A stretch of DNA of 64,000 nt, from positions 12,830,770-12,894,769 of the forward strand of contig NC_052669.1 of assembly GCF_016802725.1 (NCBI RefSeq), written 5' to 3'. This DNA comes from Solenopsis invicta (Eukaryota > Arthropoda > Insecta > Hymenoptera > Formicidae). Under the pieces are notes generated by a model that worked only from the letters and a program-made list of their open reading frames with translations, had not been told where the DNA came from and did not search any database. This document shows positions 46,382-56,632 of this stretch, one piece after another. Position 1 is the stretch's first letter; every line of letters starts with the position of its first letter. The position numbers were made by a program, and so were the translations under genes.

Positions 46382-47232
46382 GCAGTAGAAATAAAAGCCG
46401 TTATTAGTCATCAAAAACGAGAAACATTCAAGTCGCTAACGGTTTGACAAATCTGTGGTGGCATTTTTAACCGTGATAGTGTCGTAGAAGATGATACTTA
46501 ATTATATAACTGTTGTATAATTATTTTGGATGTCAAAAAATTATTTTAGTTAAGACTATATTTTCTCGTGGCCGTGTCGCAAGAAATGACATTTCACTAT
46601 ATAACTGTCATATAATTATTTCAAATGTCAAAAAATTATTTTAATTAAAATTGTATTTACTCACAAATCCCCATTCGGGCTGATAATGATTAATGAAACC
46701 TTAAATAAGTTTTATCTATAGAAATTAATTTCTCTTGACGAAGTAAGCACTCAACATAACTCGTTTCACATCAACACGTGTTCACGATTTCAAGTGTGCA
46801 TTCAGACTTCCAGTACGGATTCGGACTTAAGACCATAAGCACGTGTTAGTGTGAAACGATTAATGTTTGAGTGCTTATTTCGTTAAAAAAAATTAATTTC
46901 AATAGACAAAATTTATCTAAGGTTTTATTAGTCGTCATCAGCCCAAATGGAGATTCACAGTCTCAATTAAAATAATTTTTTGACATCTAAAATAATTATA
47001 TGACAATTATATAGTAAAGTATCATTTCTTGCGACACGGCCACGAAAAAATATAGTCTCAATTAAAATAATTTTTCGACATCCAAAATAATTATACAACA
47101 ATTATACAGCTCAGTGTTATCTCCTGCGACACTATCACGGTTAAAGATGCCACTACGGATTTATCAAACCGTTAACGACTCGAATGGTTTCCGTTTTTGA
47201 TGGCTGATGACGGCTTTTATTTCTATTACTTG
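46382..47232. repeat. large palindrome, arms about 400 bp
   Basis: Left arm begins AGTAGAAATAAAAGCCG; the right arm ends with its complement. Landmarks such as the ATAATTATTTTGGATGTC block and the GTGGCCGTGTCGCAAGAAATGA block occur in inverted order on both sides (each shown as its first bases only). The centre is near 46806. Arms look roughly 90 percent alike by eye. Confidence 0.85.
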
Positions 47233-48370
47233 TAACATCTCCGCTTCATGCATGGACGTAATCGGTCGGGAACAAGGGTGCAAAGGATCGCACAGAAAAT
47301 TAAACACAAGTTGATGTTTGAACAACAGATGACTTATTTATTAATTCAAAAATATAAGAAGAGAACACTATCAACAATTAACACATCAAGAACTACGAAA
47401 ACGAACAATACAAACAGAACGGAAATAAGATTACAGATAGTAAATCGTACGACGGACTTAACAATTTAAACGGCAGACGATATTCGCGGATACGGATAGA
47501 AAACACGGTGAAAAACGAGACTATTTACATGCGACGGTGTCGCGAGACGGGTTTCGAGGAAACACGCGTATATTTCTTCGGATCGTGATATCGCAAATTC
47601 TCATGCAGGTGACAAAATTATGGCCCGCAACAATAGCTTTGTAGTCCGACGCGGCGCGGAGCACGGTGGGATCGCGGCGCGGTACATGAATCCGTGTATA
47701 TTGCTTGATTCACGCAGTTTATCACGAGACGGTTAATACTGCAGATGTAATCGCCGGATGGCATTACCCCCCGCTAAGTGCGCTTGGTGGAGACATAAAA
47801 CATCGTACCCCCTTACATGTGATAGTGCCGGTCTCGAGATGCGGTCTAAGAAATGCTTTTATGTCAAGTGACTTGACGGGGCCCAAGCTCTTTTGAGCCC
47901 GTTGCTAGGGCAAGGATGTCGGAACGGATCAAATTGGTATCGGAATAGTTGAGAGCTAAGTGTCTTAGCGAAGACTAAGGCGCTTGATCTTGTACCTCAA
48001 CCTGGGTGTCTTCCTCACGGTAAGTCGGTCGGAGGCGGAGAGAAACGTCCCACGTCTCTTTGGGACGCAATCTTTTATACCCAAAAGGAGGGGATATGCA
48101 GAGAGTGATCGGTAAACGATACTGAGGCAATTTCTCCGGGTATTTCAAGACGGACTGTGCGTGCACGCGGAAGCAAACGGCGACGGAACGAGAGCGGGTG
48201 CGCGCGGAAATGTTTGACGCACGGATGCGTTCGAATGTTTGCTCGCTTAAAATCTGGTAATTTTATTAGGCGTTTTGCGCCGATATTTGCCATCCGGCAT
48301 ATGTTCGGCCAGGCTTGGACGGTGGACGGTCCGGGAAAAAATGTTTAGGAAGGTTCATTACATATTTTTA
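47233..48370 (-). other. GC-richer interior, possible solo LTR on the minus strand
   Basis: No protein frame. On the minus strand there is a TATAAAAG box at about 48069-48076 followed by GC-rich sequence. It could be an LTR or promoter remnant; no ends could be defined. Confidence 0.25.
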
Positions 48371-48517
48371 TTATTTTTTGTTGAGCCAAAGATGAGTCGA
48401 GACTCCAAAGAGAGTCGAAACGTTTGTTTTGTAATTATAAATTGAATAAATGATTTAATATCGATACTTGTGATTGCGTACTTTTACCCGCGCTGACTCT
48501 CATTAGCCTGTTTTCCA

Positions 48518-48523
48518 TTTATT
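48518..48523 (-). terminator. polyadenylation signal AATAAA (minus strand)
   Basis: TTTATT on the plus strand, 125 bp downstream of the stop of the following exon and 12 bp from the inverted-repeat element edge. Confidence 0.45.
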
Positions 48524-48647
48524 AGTTGTAATAAAATTTTAGATGTAACATTAGTAATAAATAATAATATAGTTTTAACCATCGGCTTCAACAAGTAGTT
48601 ATAACAATAATAATAGTAATATTTATAACAATAACAAGAATAATAAT

Positions 48648-48890
48648 TTAGCGTCCAATTATTGTAGGTTCGTCAGCACTAGCTATTTCTTCAGTAGGTG
48701 CTTTATCCCTCTTCCTCTTCTTGGAGAAAAGCATGAAGGCAAGGCCGGCCATAAAATTGCACAGGAATACGATCCATGCAAGAATGAGCGAGTAATCATA
48801 CTTTATTACAGCCTTTGGAAACGTTTCAAAGAAGTGATTATTGTCGTATTTATTTGACGAAATTTGTATCACCACCTGTATCACCACCTG
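48648..48890 (-). CDS. probable last exon of a small multi-spanning membrane protein
   Basis: Minus-strand frame whose core has a hydrophobic helix (LILAWIVFLCNFMAGLAFML) followed by the basic cytoplasmic cluster FSKKRKRDKAPTEE and the C-terminal end ADEPTIIGR. One TM helix plus positively charged tail and a short conserved-looking terminus is what one expects for the fourth helix and tail of a claudin-like or other four-pass junction protein. I recall similar tails in insect proteins but cannot name the gene. The upstream part (VVIQ repeated three times) coincides with three copies of a 12-bp unit containing a splice-acceptor-like ACAG, so the real exon start is probably one of these. It is the best candidate for a living host gene in the window. 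Earlier exons are not identified. Confidence 0.55.
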   Translation of the reverse strand, partial: QVVIQVVIQISSNKYDNNHFFETFPKAVIKYDYSLILAWIVFLCNFMAGLAFMLFSKKRKRDKAPTEEIASADEPTIIGR

Positions 48891-48902
48891 TATCACCACC
48901 AT

Positions 48903-49110
48903 ATTGCAAGCGGCTAGAAGAAAATTAATACAAAATTAATTAATACAAAATGTAATGCATTTAATATAAAATTAATAAAGGAAGAAAAGAAAGTTAAAAT
49001 ACCATCTTGTTTTCTTAAAATAAATATTAAAAAGACATAATTAGGAGTAAATATAAGATAATTCGGAGTACAGCGCAATTTGTATTGCGCAAAAGTTTTG
49101 TTCGTCATAA
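48903..49110. other. AT-rich sequence, possibly intronic
   Basis: Nothing recognised. If the exon at 48648-48890 is real, this is its upstream intron on the minus strand. Confidence 0.35.
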
Positions 49111-49111
49111 A

Positions 49112-49624
49112 CAAAAACTTTTTATTCATAATATTTGAACATTTTGACTCAACGTTGGAGTCATGATCAGCGTGTAACATAAGTTTAAGTAATAAGTTCA
49201 ATTTAAATTATCTGGCTATCGTCGATCCGATGTGCGAACAAGTCACTAACAATTTGCTAAATCCAAAGTGCAACTTTTTCACCGTGTACATTGTCAAAAT
49301 AAATGATTATTCTCCTTATAAATGTATGCAATGTTCTACATAATCTTAATCTTACAAATTCAAAAAAATTATCAAGTAATTCACTCCAAAAAGCCGACAA
49401 AAATTAGCAAAGCAATGGATAATGTGACTCTTTGAAACATTTTTAATCTATGTGTAAAAACAAAATTAAGATTCCGCTTGTTGTAATCTTGTTCCTAACA
49501 TCGCTGCTTTTAAAAAACGGCCAGATAATTTTAATCAAACTTGTAACTTAAATTTATATTACACGCTGATGATGACTCCAAAGTTGAGACAAAGCTTTCA
49601 AACATTTTTAATAAAAAAATTTTT
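49112..49624. repeat. inverted-repeat element, arms about 105 bp
   Basis: Left arm 49112-49215 (ending AATTATCTGGC) pairs with right arm 49519-49624 (starting GCCAGATAATT). About 300 bp of unique AT-rich sequence lies between. No coding. MITE/foldback-like. Both arms carry TTGGAGTCAT-ATCAGC, which also resembles part of the ends of the 46251-48506 element. Confidence 0.8.
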
Positions 49625-50084
49625 ACTATAACAAATCACACGACGCGCTGATCTCACTTCGAGCACGTCTAACAAACAAATGACACAACGGTAAACATAC
49701 AAGTATCTTTTTGTATACTGATTGTTATTTATGAACTTGTTCGAAATTAAAAATGTTATTTTTAAAACATCACCTTTTACTATTTAGTTTTTTTATATTA
49801 TCAACAATCTATAAATTATGCAAAATTACCCCAATCTATTGTACCACTTATTAATGGCAGATCCTGAAGTTGTTTAGAAACAAAATTTCTAATATTAAAA
49901 TGTTGAGGACACAATAGTTTTCAAATAAGAAGCAGAAAAAGGTGTTTAAACTAATGTTTAATATGCGCGCGCAGGTTTGTTGAATAGTGAAAGTGTCCGT
50001 AAAAAATAATGTTTAAATGTTAACATAAACTTTGCCTATACTTTTGAATTCTTTCTTTACAACTCTTCTTAGTTAATTATGAGG
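49625..50084. other. AT-rich sequence without recognised features
   Basis: No ORF, repeat or RNA gene supported. Confidence 0.5.
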
Positions 50085-51700
50085 AATAATGTCAATAAGT
50101 TAGTACCGCTATGGGGAGCCGCCTGTAATGTCACTGGCACCGTCCATCATTATCCTACAACAACGTCACAGCGGCTCCTCATAGTGATACTGGGCACAGA
50201 CCCTATCCCCTGGATGCCCTTTCCTGCGGGCTGGGAGTGGTGTGTTACACAAATGACACGCTGCTCCTGGCCTGGGAAAGAGAATGGGCGAGCACCATCC
50301 GCCTCGCTGAATAGGGGTGGCGCATCTAGTGGGCAGAATAAGAGCCTTGGGTCTCAGAATGCTTCTCCAAAAGACGGAGGCCGTATGGTTTATAAAACCT
50401 CGGATGAAGGGCAGGGGGAGGGCGGATATTGTTGTAAGGAGAAACGGAGGAATTTGAAATAGACGCCTGGAAAAGGGATATCTGAAGAACTCTTCAAAAG
50501 CAATGTTAGGAATAGAGGGAAATAAGGGATAAAAGGCATTACCACCGCAAGGAACCTAGTTGACCATCAACTAGGGGGTCAATGTCATTTGAATCCCAAT
50601 GGGATTGGTACTTAAATGAAGTACTTGGGTCGTATTCTCGATAACCGGTGTTTTGTACCACACTTTCGGCAACTGGTTCTTTGATTGCGGGCGTCGGTCT
50701 CCAGTTTAGAGAGAAGGGGCTCGTCGCCTTTATTTGAGGGTAATCCAGTCCATTGCTATGTATGGTGCCCCCGTGTGGTACTCAGACATGATGGCTAGAA
50801 GTTGTAGCAGGGCGCTCCTCAAGAGCGTCCAGCAAAACCTGGCCGTTCGGGAGTTGCATGGGGGTATAGGACCATCTCCTAGCGACCGTAGTGGCCAGGC
50901 CACTGCCGTGGGATCTTGTGGCTGATATGTACCCGCAAGTGTATAAAGAAAAAATTGCTTGCCGTAGGAATCCCGCTGAGGCAGCGGTCTAGACCCACAG
51001 GGACGAGGAGGTACGGCGACTCCACGCCCGACGCCGCCAAGTAGAAATTTGGAAGAAAGGTCTGTCCTTGCCGAGCGCGGGCGTTCGCGTCGTTGGGGCC
51101 ATCCGTCCGGTCTTAGCGGAGTGGACAGAGAGGCAGCTCTTTGGCCTCCTCACATATAGATTGGTGCAGATGCTCACTGAACACAGATGTTTTGGTGAAT
51201 ATTTGCACAGCATAAAGAGCCCATCAAGGTGTGCCACCATTGTGGGGCCCCAAAGGACTCGGAGGATCACACATTGTGTGAATCGGCTTGGGATAACGAC
51301 AGCCGGATTCTTCGGAAAACCCTAGGATTCAGTAACGGGGAGGAGCTCTTCCTGGAAAGCATGGTCAAGGCCATGCTCTCCAGGAAGAAGCAATGGAACG
51401 CGGCGGCTTCTTTCTGCAAGACTGTGATCTTGCAAAAAAGGCCGCAGAGAAAGAAAGGGAGGCGGAGTACACAGAGCGTGGATGCGGGTGACACCCATGC
51501 CCATTGTACGTGACTCACGAGTAAGAAGGCCGTTGCGTGGTGATCTCGCAGCGGCCTCGAGAAACGGAGAAAGGATCCTCTTCCTCCCTTTTTCTTGAGA
51601 GAGGGCAGCGATGAGGGTTTAGGAAGCTAATTGGTTAAAATGCTTGCGATCCCGTAGTGCCGCTTCCTGATCCTCGTAAGTAGGACCACCGTAGGGTCGG
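50085..51700 (+). pseudogene. degenerate R1-clade ORF2 fragment (element E)
   Basis: Plus-strand fragments in several frames follow the order of an R1-type RT: CYTNDTLLLAWE near 50235 (YxDD box with Asn for the first Asp), MKYLGRILDNRCF near 50615, AMYGAPVWYSD near 50755, QLFGLLTYRLVQMLTEHRCF near 51135 with GEYL following, and the C-terminal knuckle CHHCGAPKDSEDHTLC at about 51230. Many stops and frameshifts. It belongs to the same clade as copy A but is older and on the other strand. The 5' part, with motif A and the endonuclease, is missing. Confidence 0.8.
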
Positions 51701-53750
51701 TAAAAGTTTAACATAACTTTTCGCCCGAGGTGGAAAGATATCCATGAGGATTTCCCCACGTCAAAGAAAAAAAAGGAAAAAATGAGGTGGAGAAAACAGG
51801 AGCGAAACAGGTAGCTCTCGCAAGGAAGTAGATAGATAGGCAAATTACACAAAGCAAGGCCGATGTAACAAGTAGTAGTAAATAATGTATTGTAACAAGA
51901 AAAAAAAAGTAGTATACGAAAACGGTTAGTTTCACAGAACAATGTAATTGGGCGAAAGAACGCAATTCACGCCGTAAAACGGACAAATCTGTTACGCACA
52001 TGCCAAACAACAACTAACGCGAGCGAATACATATGTACTCTAAATTATTCCAAACGTGATCGCATTAAGCGACCAGATTAGAAACGACAACAGTAAATAA
52101 TAAACGCGAGAAATGTATAAGCGAGTTATGAACGTGATAAAACGAATTCAAAACGAATACAGGTTGCAAACGCAAAAGAATAACATGAAGTTAAGACGTG
52201 GAACAAATTATGATAAACAATACTCTCCCGAAATACAATCACTTACGCTACAAAAAGATATTTGCAGGCCGTGCAATCACGGCCGGTATGACTCACGCAC
52301 GTACGCGAAAGCTTTGCGGTTTCGCTCCCAGGAAGCCGTTTGTCCGCAACTATCCGCGGCACTATGATACGCAGTAGCCGACAGGCACTATAATATGTGG
52401 TAGCCGACAGCTGGACGATCCGATAGTCTCTCGCGCTTGAAATTGCTTATCCTTGTACTACCCAAAATTGCGCTATCCACGCCAAGAGGCAAGCGCGACA
52501 CCAACACTAATGCACATGGGCTTGCGACCGCAAATCGCAAGAATGCCGTTTTCGTCCGCTTGTGGCTTCACAACGATAATGAAAAGATCACCTTGCCGAT
52601 ACGGGTGCGCTGATCTTCCGACGGCATCCTTCCTTCCGGGTGAGCCGGAGTAAAACAACGTCCACACACCGCACTTCAATCACCGATATTCGCTCACGAT
52701 AGATCGTTTGCTCGTTTTGCTCGTTCGCTCGCTTGATTGTTTGCTTAGGCGGGTCGCACGCATAAACGGCAAGAATCGCGTTCAATGCACGATCGATGGT
52801 CTCGCCCCTAATGATGAGGTACGCATTGTTGTCGCGCATAGCTGCGTGGCGAATTAGCGCCCGCCGTTGTCACGGCTGTAACATTGCAGAATTCCGCGGG
52901 TGCTCGCGGTTTCCGGCACCGGTCGACCTTGTCCTCGCTCCTCACGTAAGATTTTCAGGGCAAGATCACGGCGCTTGTTCCTATTCTTCCCTGGTTATTT
53001 CTAGTTTGCCAATCGACGTCAAACAGCCCTTGTAATGGCCGTTCGTTCACCACAACCTGGGCATCCAATTTTTTTGATGGGACTTCTCAGCAGCGCTCGT
53101 ACTCTGCCGCAGACTGCTTCTTTCTTTTTTTCGTCAGTAGTCCCAAACGTACCGGCCGTGATCGACTACTCCTGTGTTTTTCCGTTGCCGCTGGTATCCC
53201 TCGACGCCTCGGCTCTTCCGTGATGCTCGTTGAAAAATTTCCAATTACATGTAAAATAAGTCGTGATAAAATAAAAAATCATAAGCGTATCATAAGCGCA
53301 GTCTCGCAGGAAATTTTGTGCTCTTAGTGAGTGCTCAGTCTTAGTTGCGTATTTGCGCTCCGCGTAAGTGAAAGAACAAAGTGGCAAAATAAAAAATCTG
53401 CTATGTCACAATTTATTAATTGTTGGCATATTTCTTTTTCCTAACGACTAATTCAAAAAATACAATAATTTTTAAAATTATAAATTGTTAGAAACAATGT
53501 CGTTCCAATAATATATAATAAACACTTTTAAATATAATAAATTTATTACAGATGTGAGTAAAATATAAGCTTGTTTATACTGTTCAATCTAAATGTTATC
53601 CAAAATGTTATCCAATGCTTATAAATCTAAATATACATGTCAAATTTGACATCAAATGAAAAGTATGTTCGTGATCTGTGCAATATGTGCATGAAAACAG
53701 CGTCGTGACCATTCTTATTTACTGTAAAAGAGATATATTAGCTGTAAGTA
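51701..53750. other. mixed-composition intergenic region
   Basis: GC-richer from about 52260 to 53240, AT-rich after that. Short ORFs on both strands show no recognisable domains. Small dyad GGCCGTG-CACGGCC at 52268-52283, and a tandem pair ending GTAGCCGACAG at about 52371-52411. It could be the 3' end of element E and unrelated host DNA. Confidence 0.45.
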
Positions 53751-54002
53751 GCCAATAGTTACACAGGCATACAAAAAAAGTCATTCAAGAGACTACCTAT
53801 GTATCCTTATGTATTTTGACGCCCTGAAACCGAATATGACCTTAGAATTGCTCTAGCAGGTCAAAATTTTTTTAACACTCAAAAAATTGCCAAATATTCC
53901 TTAAAATTCAACTATTCAACACGGTAAAAAAAATCCTGATTTGATGGCGCAATTCTAAAGTCATATTCGGTTTAAAGGTATCAAAATACATAGGAATACA
54001 TA

Positions 54003-55633
54003 CAGTGGATCAAAAAAGTTTTGGCACACTCACTTTTTGAAAAATATCTTTATTTATTGAAATGATATATTAATACAAAATATGTATTTTCGTGTCTTCT
54101 AACATACAGAAATAGTGTATTTTTCCCGAACTCGAAATAATGTGTTTATAGAAAATAAAAAAAGAAAAACAGAAATTTCTTACTCAAAAAAGTATTGGCA
54201 CACTTGTGATTCTAATATAAAGTTCGCAGTTACACGCTTTTGTTTACATTGTAAGGATACAGATGTAAACAGACTTTGTTTATATAACTCACTTCTTTTG
54301 ATTTACGCAGTCAGTCTAGATTTACGCTCAGTAGAGAAAGCATGGCTGCTAAAAAAAGCGAATTGTCTGCGTTCGTACGAAACCAAATTGTTTTTCTGCG
54401 TAAACGCGGTGAAAGTTATCGAAAAATCAGTTATCGAAAAATCGGTAAAACGTTAAAGTTAAGTTTCTCGACAGTGAGACATGTAATAAAAAAGTATGAA
54501 GAGACTAATTCTACGGAAAATAGACCGCGATCAGGGCGGCCAAAGGTCTTAACAGTAAGAGAGCGACGTAATATTATAAAACAAGTAATAAAAAACCCAT
54601 TTGTGAGTGCTCAGAGTTTGTCTGCCGATATCGAAACATCTTCGGGAAAGACAGTTTCTGCTCAAACTGTACGAAATGTTCTGCATTCTGCTAAAATTTA
54701 TGGGAGGACAGCAAGAAAGAAGCCATTCATAAACGACAAAAATAGGCAAAAACGTCTTGGCTTTGCTAAAGCGTATATTAATAAATAAATGGAGTTTTGG
54801 AAGAATGTTATTTTCTCTGACGAGAGCAAGTATAACATTTTTGGATCCGATGGAAAGAAGTTTGTGTGGAGGAGACCAAACACCGAATTGGAAAAGCAGA
54901 ATATTCAGCCGACAGTGAAACATGGTGGAGGATACGTAATGGTCTGGGGTTGTATGTCGTACAATGGAGTTGGAAATTTAGCATTTATCGAAGGAATTAT
55001 GAATGCTCAGATGTGTTGCGAGATAATTTACAACAGAGTGCAATTAAATTAGGCATACAAGAAACATTTCAGTTTCAGCAAGATAACGATCCAAAACACA
55101 CGGCCAAAAAAACACGAGAGTGGCTTCTTCAAAACGTACCCAAACAGCTTTTTACACCACCTCAATCACCAGACGTTAATCCGATAGAAAATCTTTGGCA
55201 TATATTGGACTTACAAATTCGAAAAAGAAAAATAGGCAATAAGAATGACTTAAAAAAGGTACTATTAGAAGAGTGGTCAAAAATTTCTCCGGAAACAACA
55301 CAAAAACTTGTGGAATCGATGCCAAATCGATTACAAGCTGTAATTAATGCCAAAGGCCTGCACACAAAATATTAACAATTTGCTTTGTCTAATAATTCTA
55401 AAGAACTATGGACTTTATATTAGAATCACAAGTGTGCCAATACTTTTTTGAGTAAGAAACTTCTGTTTTTCTTTTTTTTATTTTCTATAAACACATTATT
55501 TCGAGTTCGGGAAAAATACACTATTTCTGTATGTTAGAAGACACGAAAATACATATTTTGTATTAATATATCATTTCAATAAATAAAGATATTTTTAAAA
55601 AAGTAAGTGTGCCAAAACTTTTTTGATCCACTG
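54003..55633 (+). mobile_element. Tc1-family DNA transposon, nearly complete (1631 bp)
   Basis: TA target duplications at 54001-54002 and 55634-55635. Inverted repeats of about 220 bp (54003-54222, 55412-55633) beginning CAGTGGATCAAAAAAG. Each end carries two direct copies of a transposase-site-like motif, outer ATCAAAAAAGTTTTGGCACAC and inner CTCAAAAAAGTATTGGCACAC, the IR/DR layout of several Tc1 families. A single transposase gene lies between. Confidence 0.95.
54342..55375 (+). pseudogene. Tc1 transposase (DD34E), one stop and one frameshift
   Basis: ATG at 54342 to TAA at 55373, about 344 codons, the usual length for Tc1 transposases. N-terminal paired-like HTH (residues about 1-110) with the linker SGRPKV resembling the GRPR motif. 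Catalytic residues: Asp in FSDES (54819), Asp in QQDNDPKHTA (55082), Glu in NPIENLWH (55187), the last two separated by 34 residues, so DD34E and intact. Damage: TAA at 54786, a one-base shift near 55020-55030, and a 15-bp in-frame duplication in the HTH (54412-54446) that repeats SYRKI. Function when intact: cut-and-paste transposition at TA. Confidence 0.93.
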
Positions 55634-55672
55634 TAGGTGCAGTCTCTCGGACACTTTTCTGTGTGCCTATGT

Positions 55673-56118
55673 TATTAAATAACGAGCCTGATTAAAAGGT
55701 TATAAAGTGTACTTACTCGATAACCTTTGGGGTGATATAATGTTGAGTCATTCTGTATATTGTTAGGTCTAGAAAAATAGTATGAAATTTTTGCTCAGCA
55801 TATGTCGGATATTTTACATTTAACTCGTAATAAACCTGCTTTTCAAGAATATTACATTTTAATAAACTGCGTTGCGATATGTAAATTTCTTTTTAAATTA
55901 TTTTTATGGATTTCTATATGTATTGTAATATTCTATATGTATCAAAAAAGTAATTTTGTATTTCGCGGGCGGACGGCGTTAACAGAAAGCGCTTAGCGTA
56001 CTTCACTTGATATCTGATAGCATTATTTTCCTAAAAGTTAGGTAAGAAAGGTTCCGTATGCGTATTTTAAGCTGTCATTTGTCAAAATTCATATTTTTTG
56101 TTTAGCGACATTGTTAAC
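55673..56118. other. AT-rich sequence
   Basis: No gene recognised. It may contain the left end of the following mariner, whose terminal repeats I could not define. Confidence 0.4.
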
Positions 56119-56632
56119 ATGGAACAAAATAAGCATTATTTTCGGTGTGTGATCCCTTTCTATTTTCACAAAGAAAAAAACGCAACGCAAACAAAACAAA
56201 AGATATGTGCATGCATAAGATGCCGTAAGTGTGTATCAAAACTGGTTTGCAAAATTTCTTGCTGGTGATATGACATGTAAAGATCTTAAGCGATCAGAAA
56301 TACCACTAGTGGCCGATGACAACCAAATCGAGACATTGATTGAAAATAACCATCACGAGAGATCGCAAAAATAATCAACGTATCTCCCCAAACTGTTGCA
56401 AACCACTTCCTATACTTGCCTACGTATCTCGGTACGATTTTTTGGGTACCTCATAATTTGAGCAAAAAAATTTAATGGATCGCAGTTCCATCTGTGATTT
56501 ATTGCTCAAACGCAATAAAAACGTGCCGTTTTTAAAACGGAAGATAACAGGCAACAAAAAGTAGATTGTGTATAATAATGTAGAGTGCAAAAGACTATGG
56601 CAAAAACGATAAACTGCCTCAAACTATACCAA
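56119..56632 (+). pseudogene. mariner transposase, N-terminal part
   Basis: Begins MEQNKHYFRCVIPFYFHKEK at an ATG, then degenerate HTH sequence and a second helix-turn-helix-like block REIAKIINVSPQTVANHF. It continues with WVPHNLSKKNLMDR, the conserved linker of mariner transposases, and a damaged VYNNVECKR region. Several frameshifts and stops. Coding similarity stops near 56632, where unrelated GC-rich DNA begins. Confidence 0.85.

Larger units (their letters stand above)
46251..48506. mobile_element. inverted-repeat (foldback-type) element with about 130-bp outer ends
   Basis: CTAATGAGAGT at 46251 and its complement ending at 48506 bound inverted repeats of about 125-135 bp (46251-46374 and 48371-48506) that align with scattered differences. 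Inside the left end is a second, larger palindrome (46382-47232). The rest (47233-48370) is GC-richer with no transposase frame. It may be a non-autonomous DNA transposon or a composite of two insertions. No clear target duplication seen. Confidence 0.75.
53758..55672. mobile_element. small palindromic element split by a Tc1 insertion
   Basis: Left arm 53758-53850; right arm 53950-54002 plus 55636-55672. The right arm pairs with the left only if the Tc1 element (54003-55633) and one TA are removed: outer part ACACAGGCATAC...GAGACTACCTA pairs with the sequence after the Tc1, inner part TGTATTTTGA...CGAATATGAC with the sequence before it. About 285 bp without the insert. MITE-like, non-coding. 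Confidence 0.8.

Noticed and set aside
52300..53240. Possible CpG-island first exon of a host gene
   Set aside because: Short ORFs lack domains, and no splice or promoter evidence could be read with confidence.
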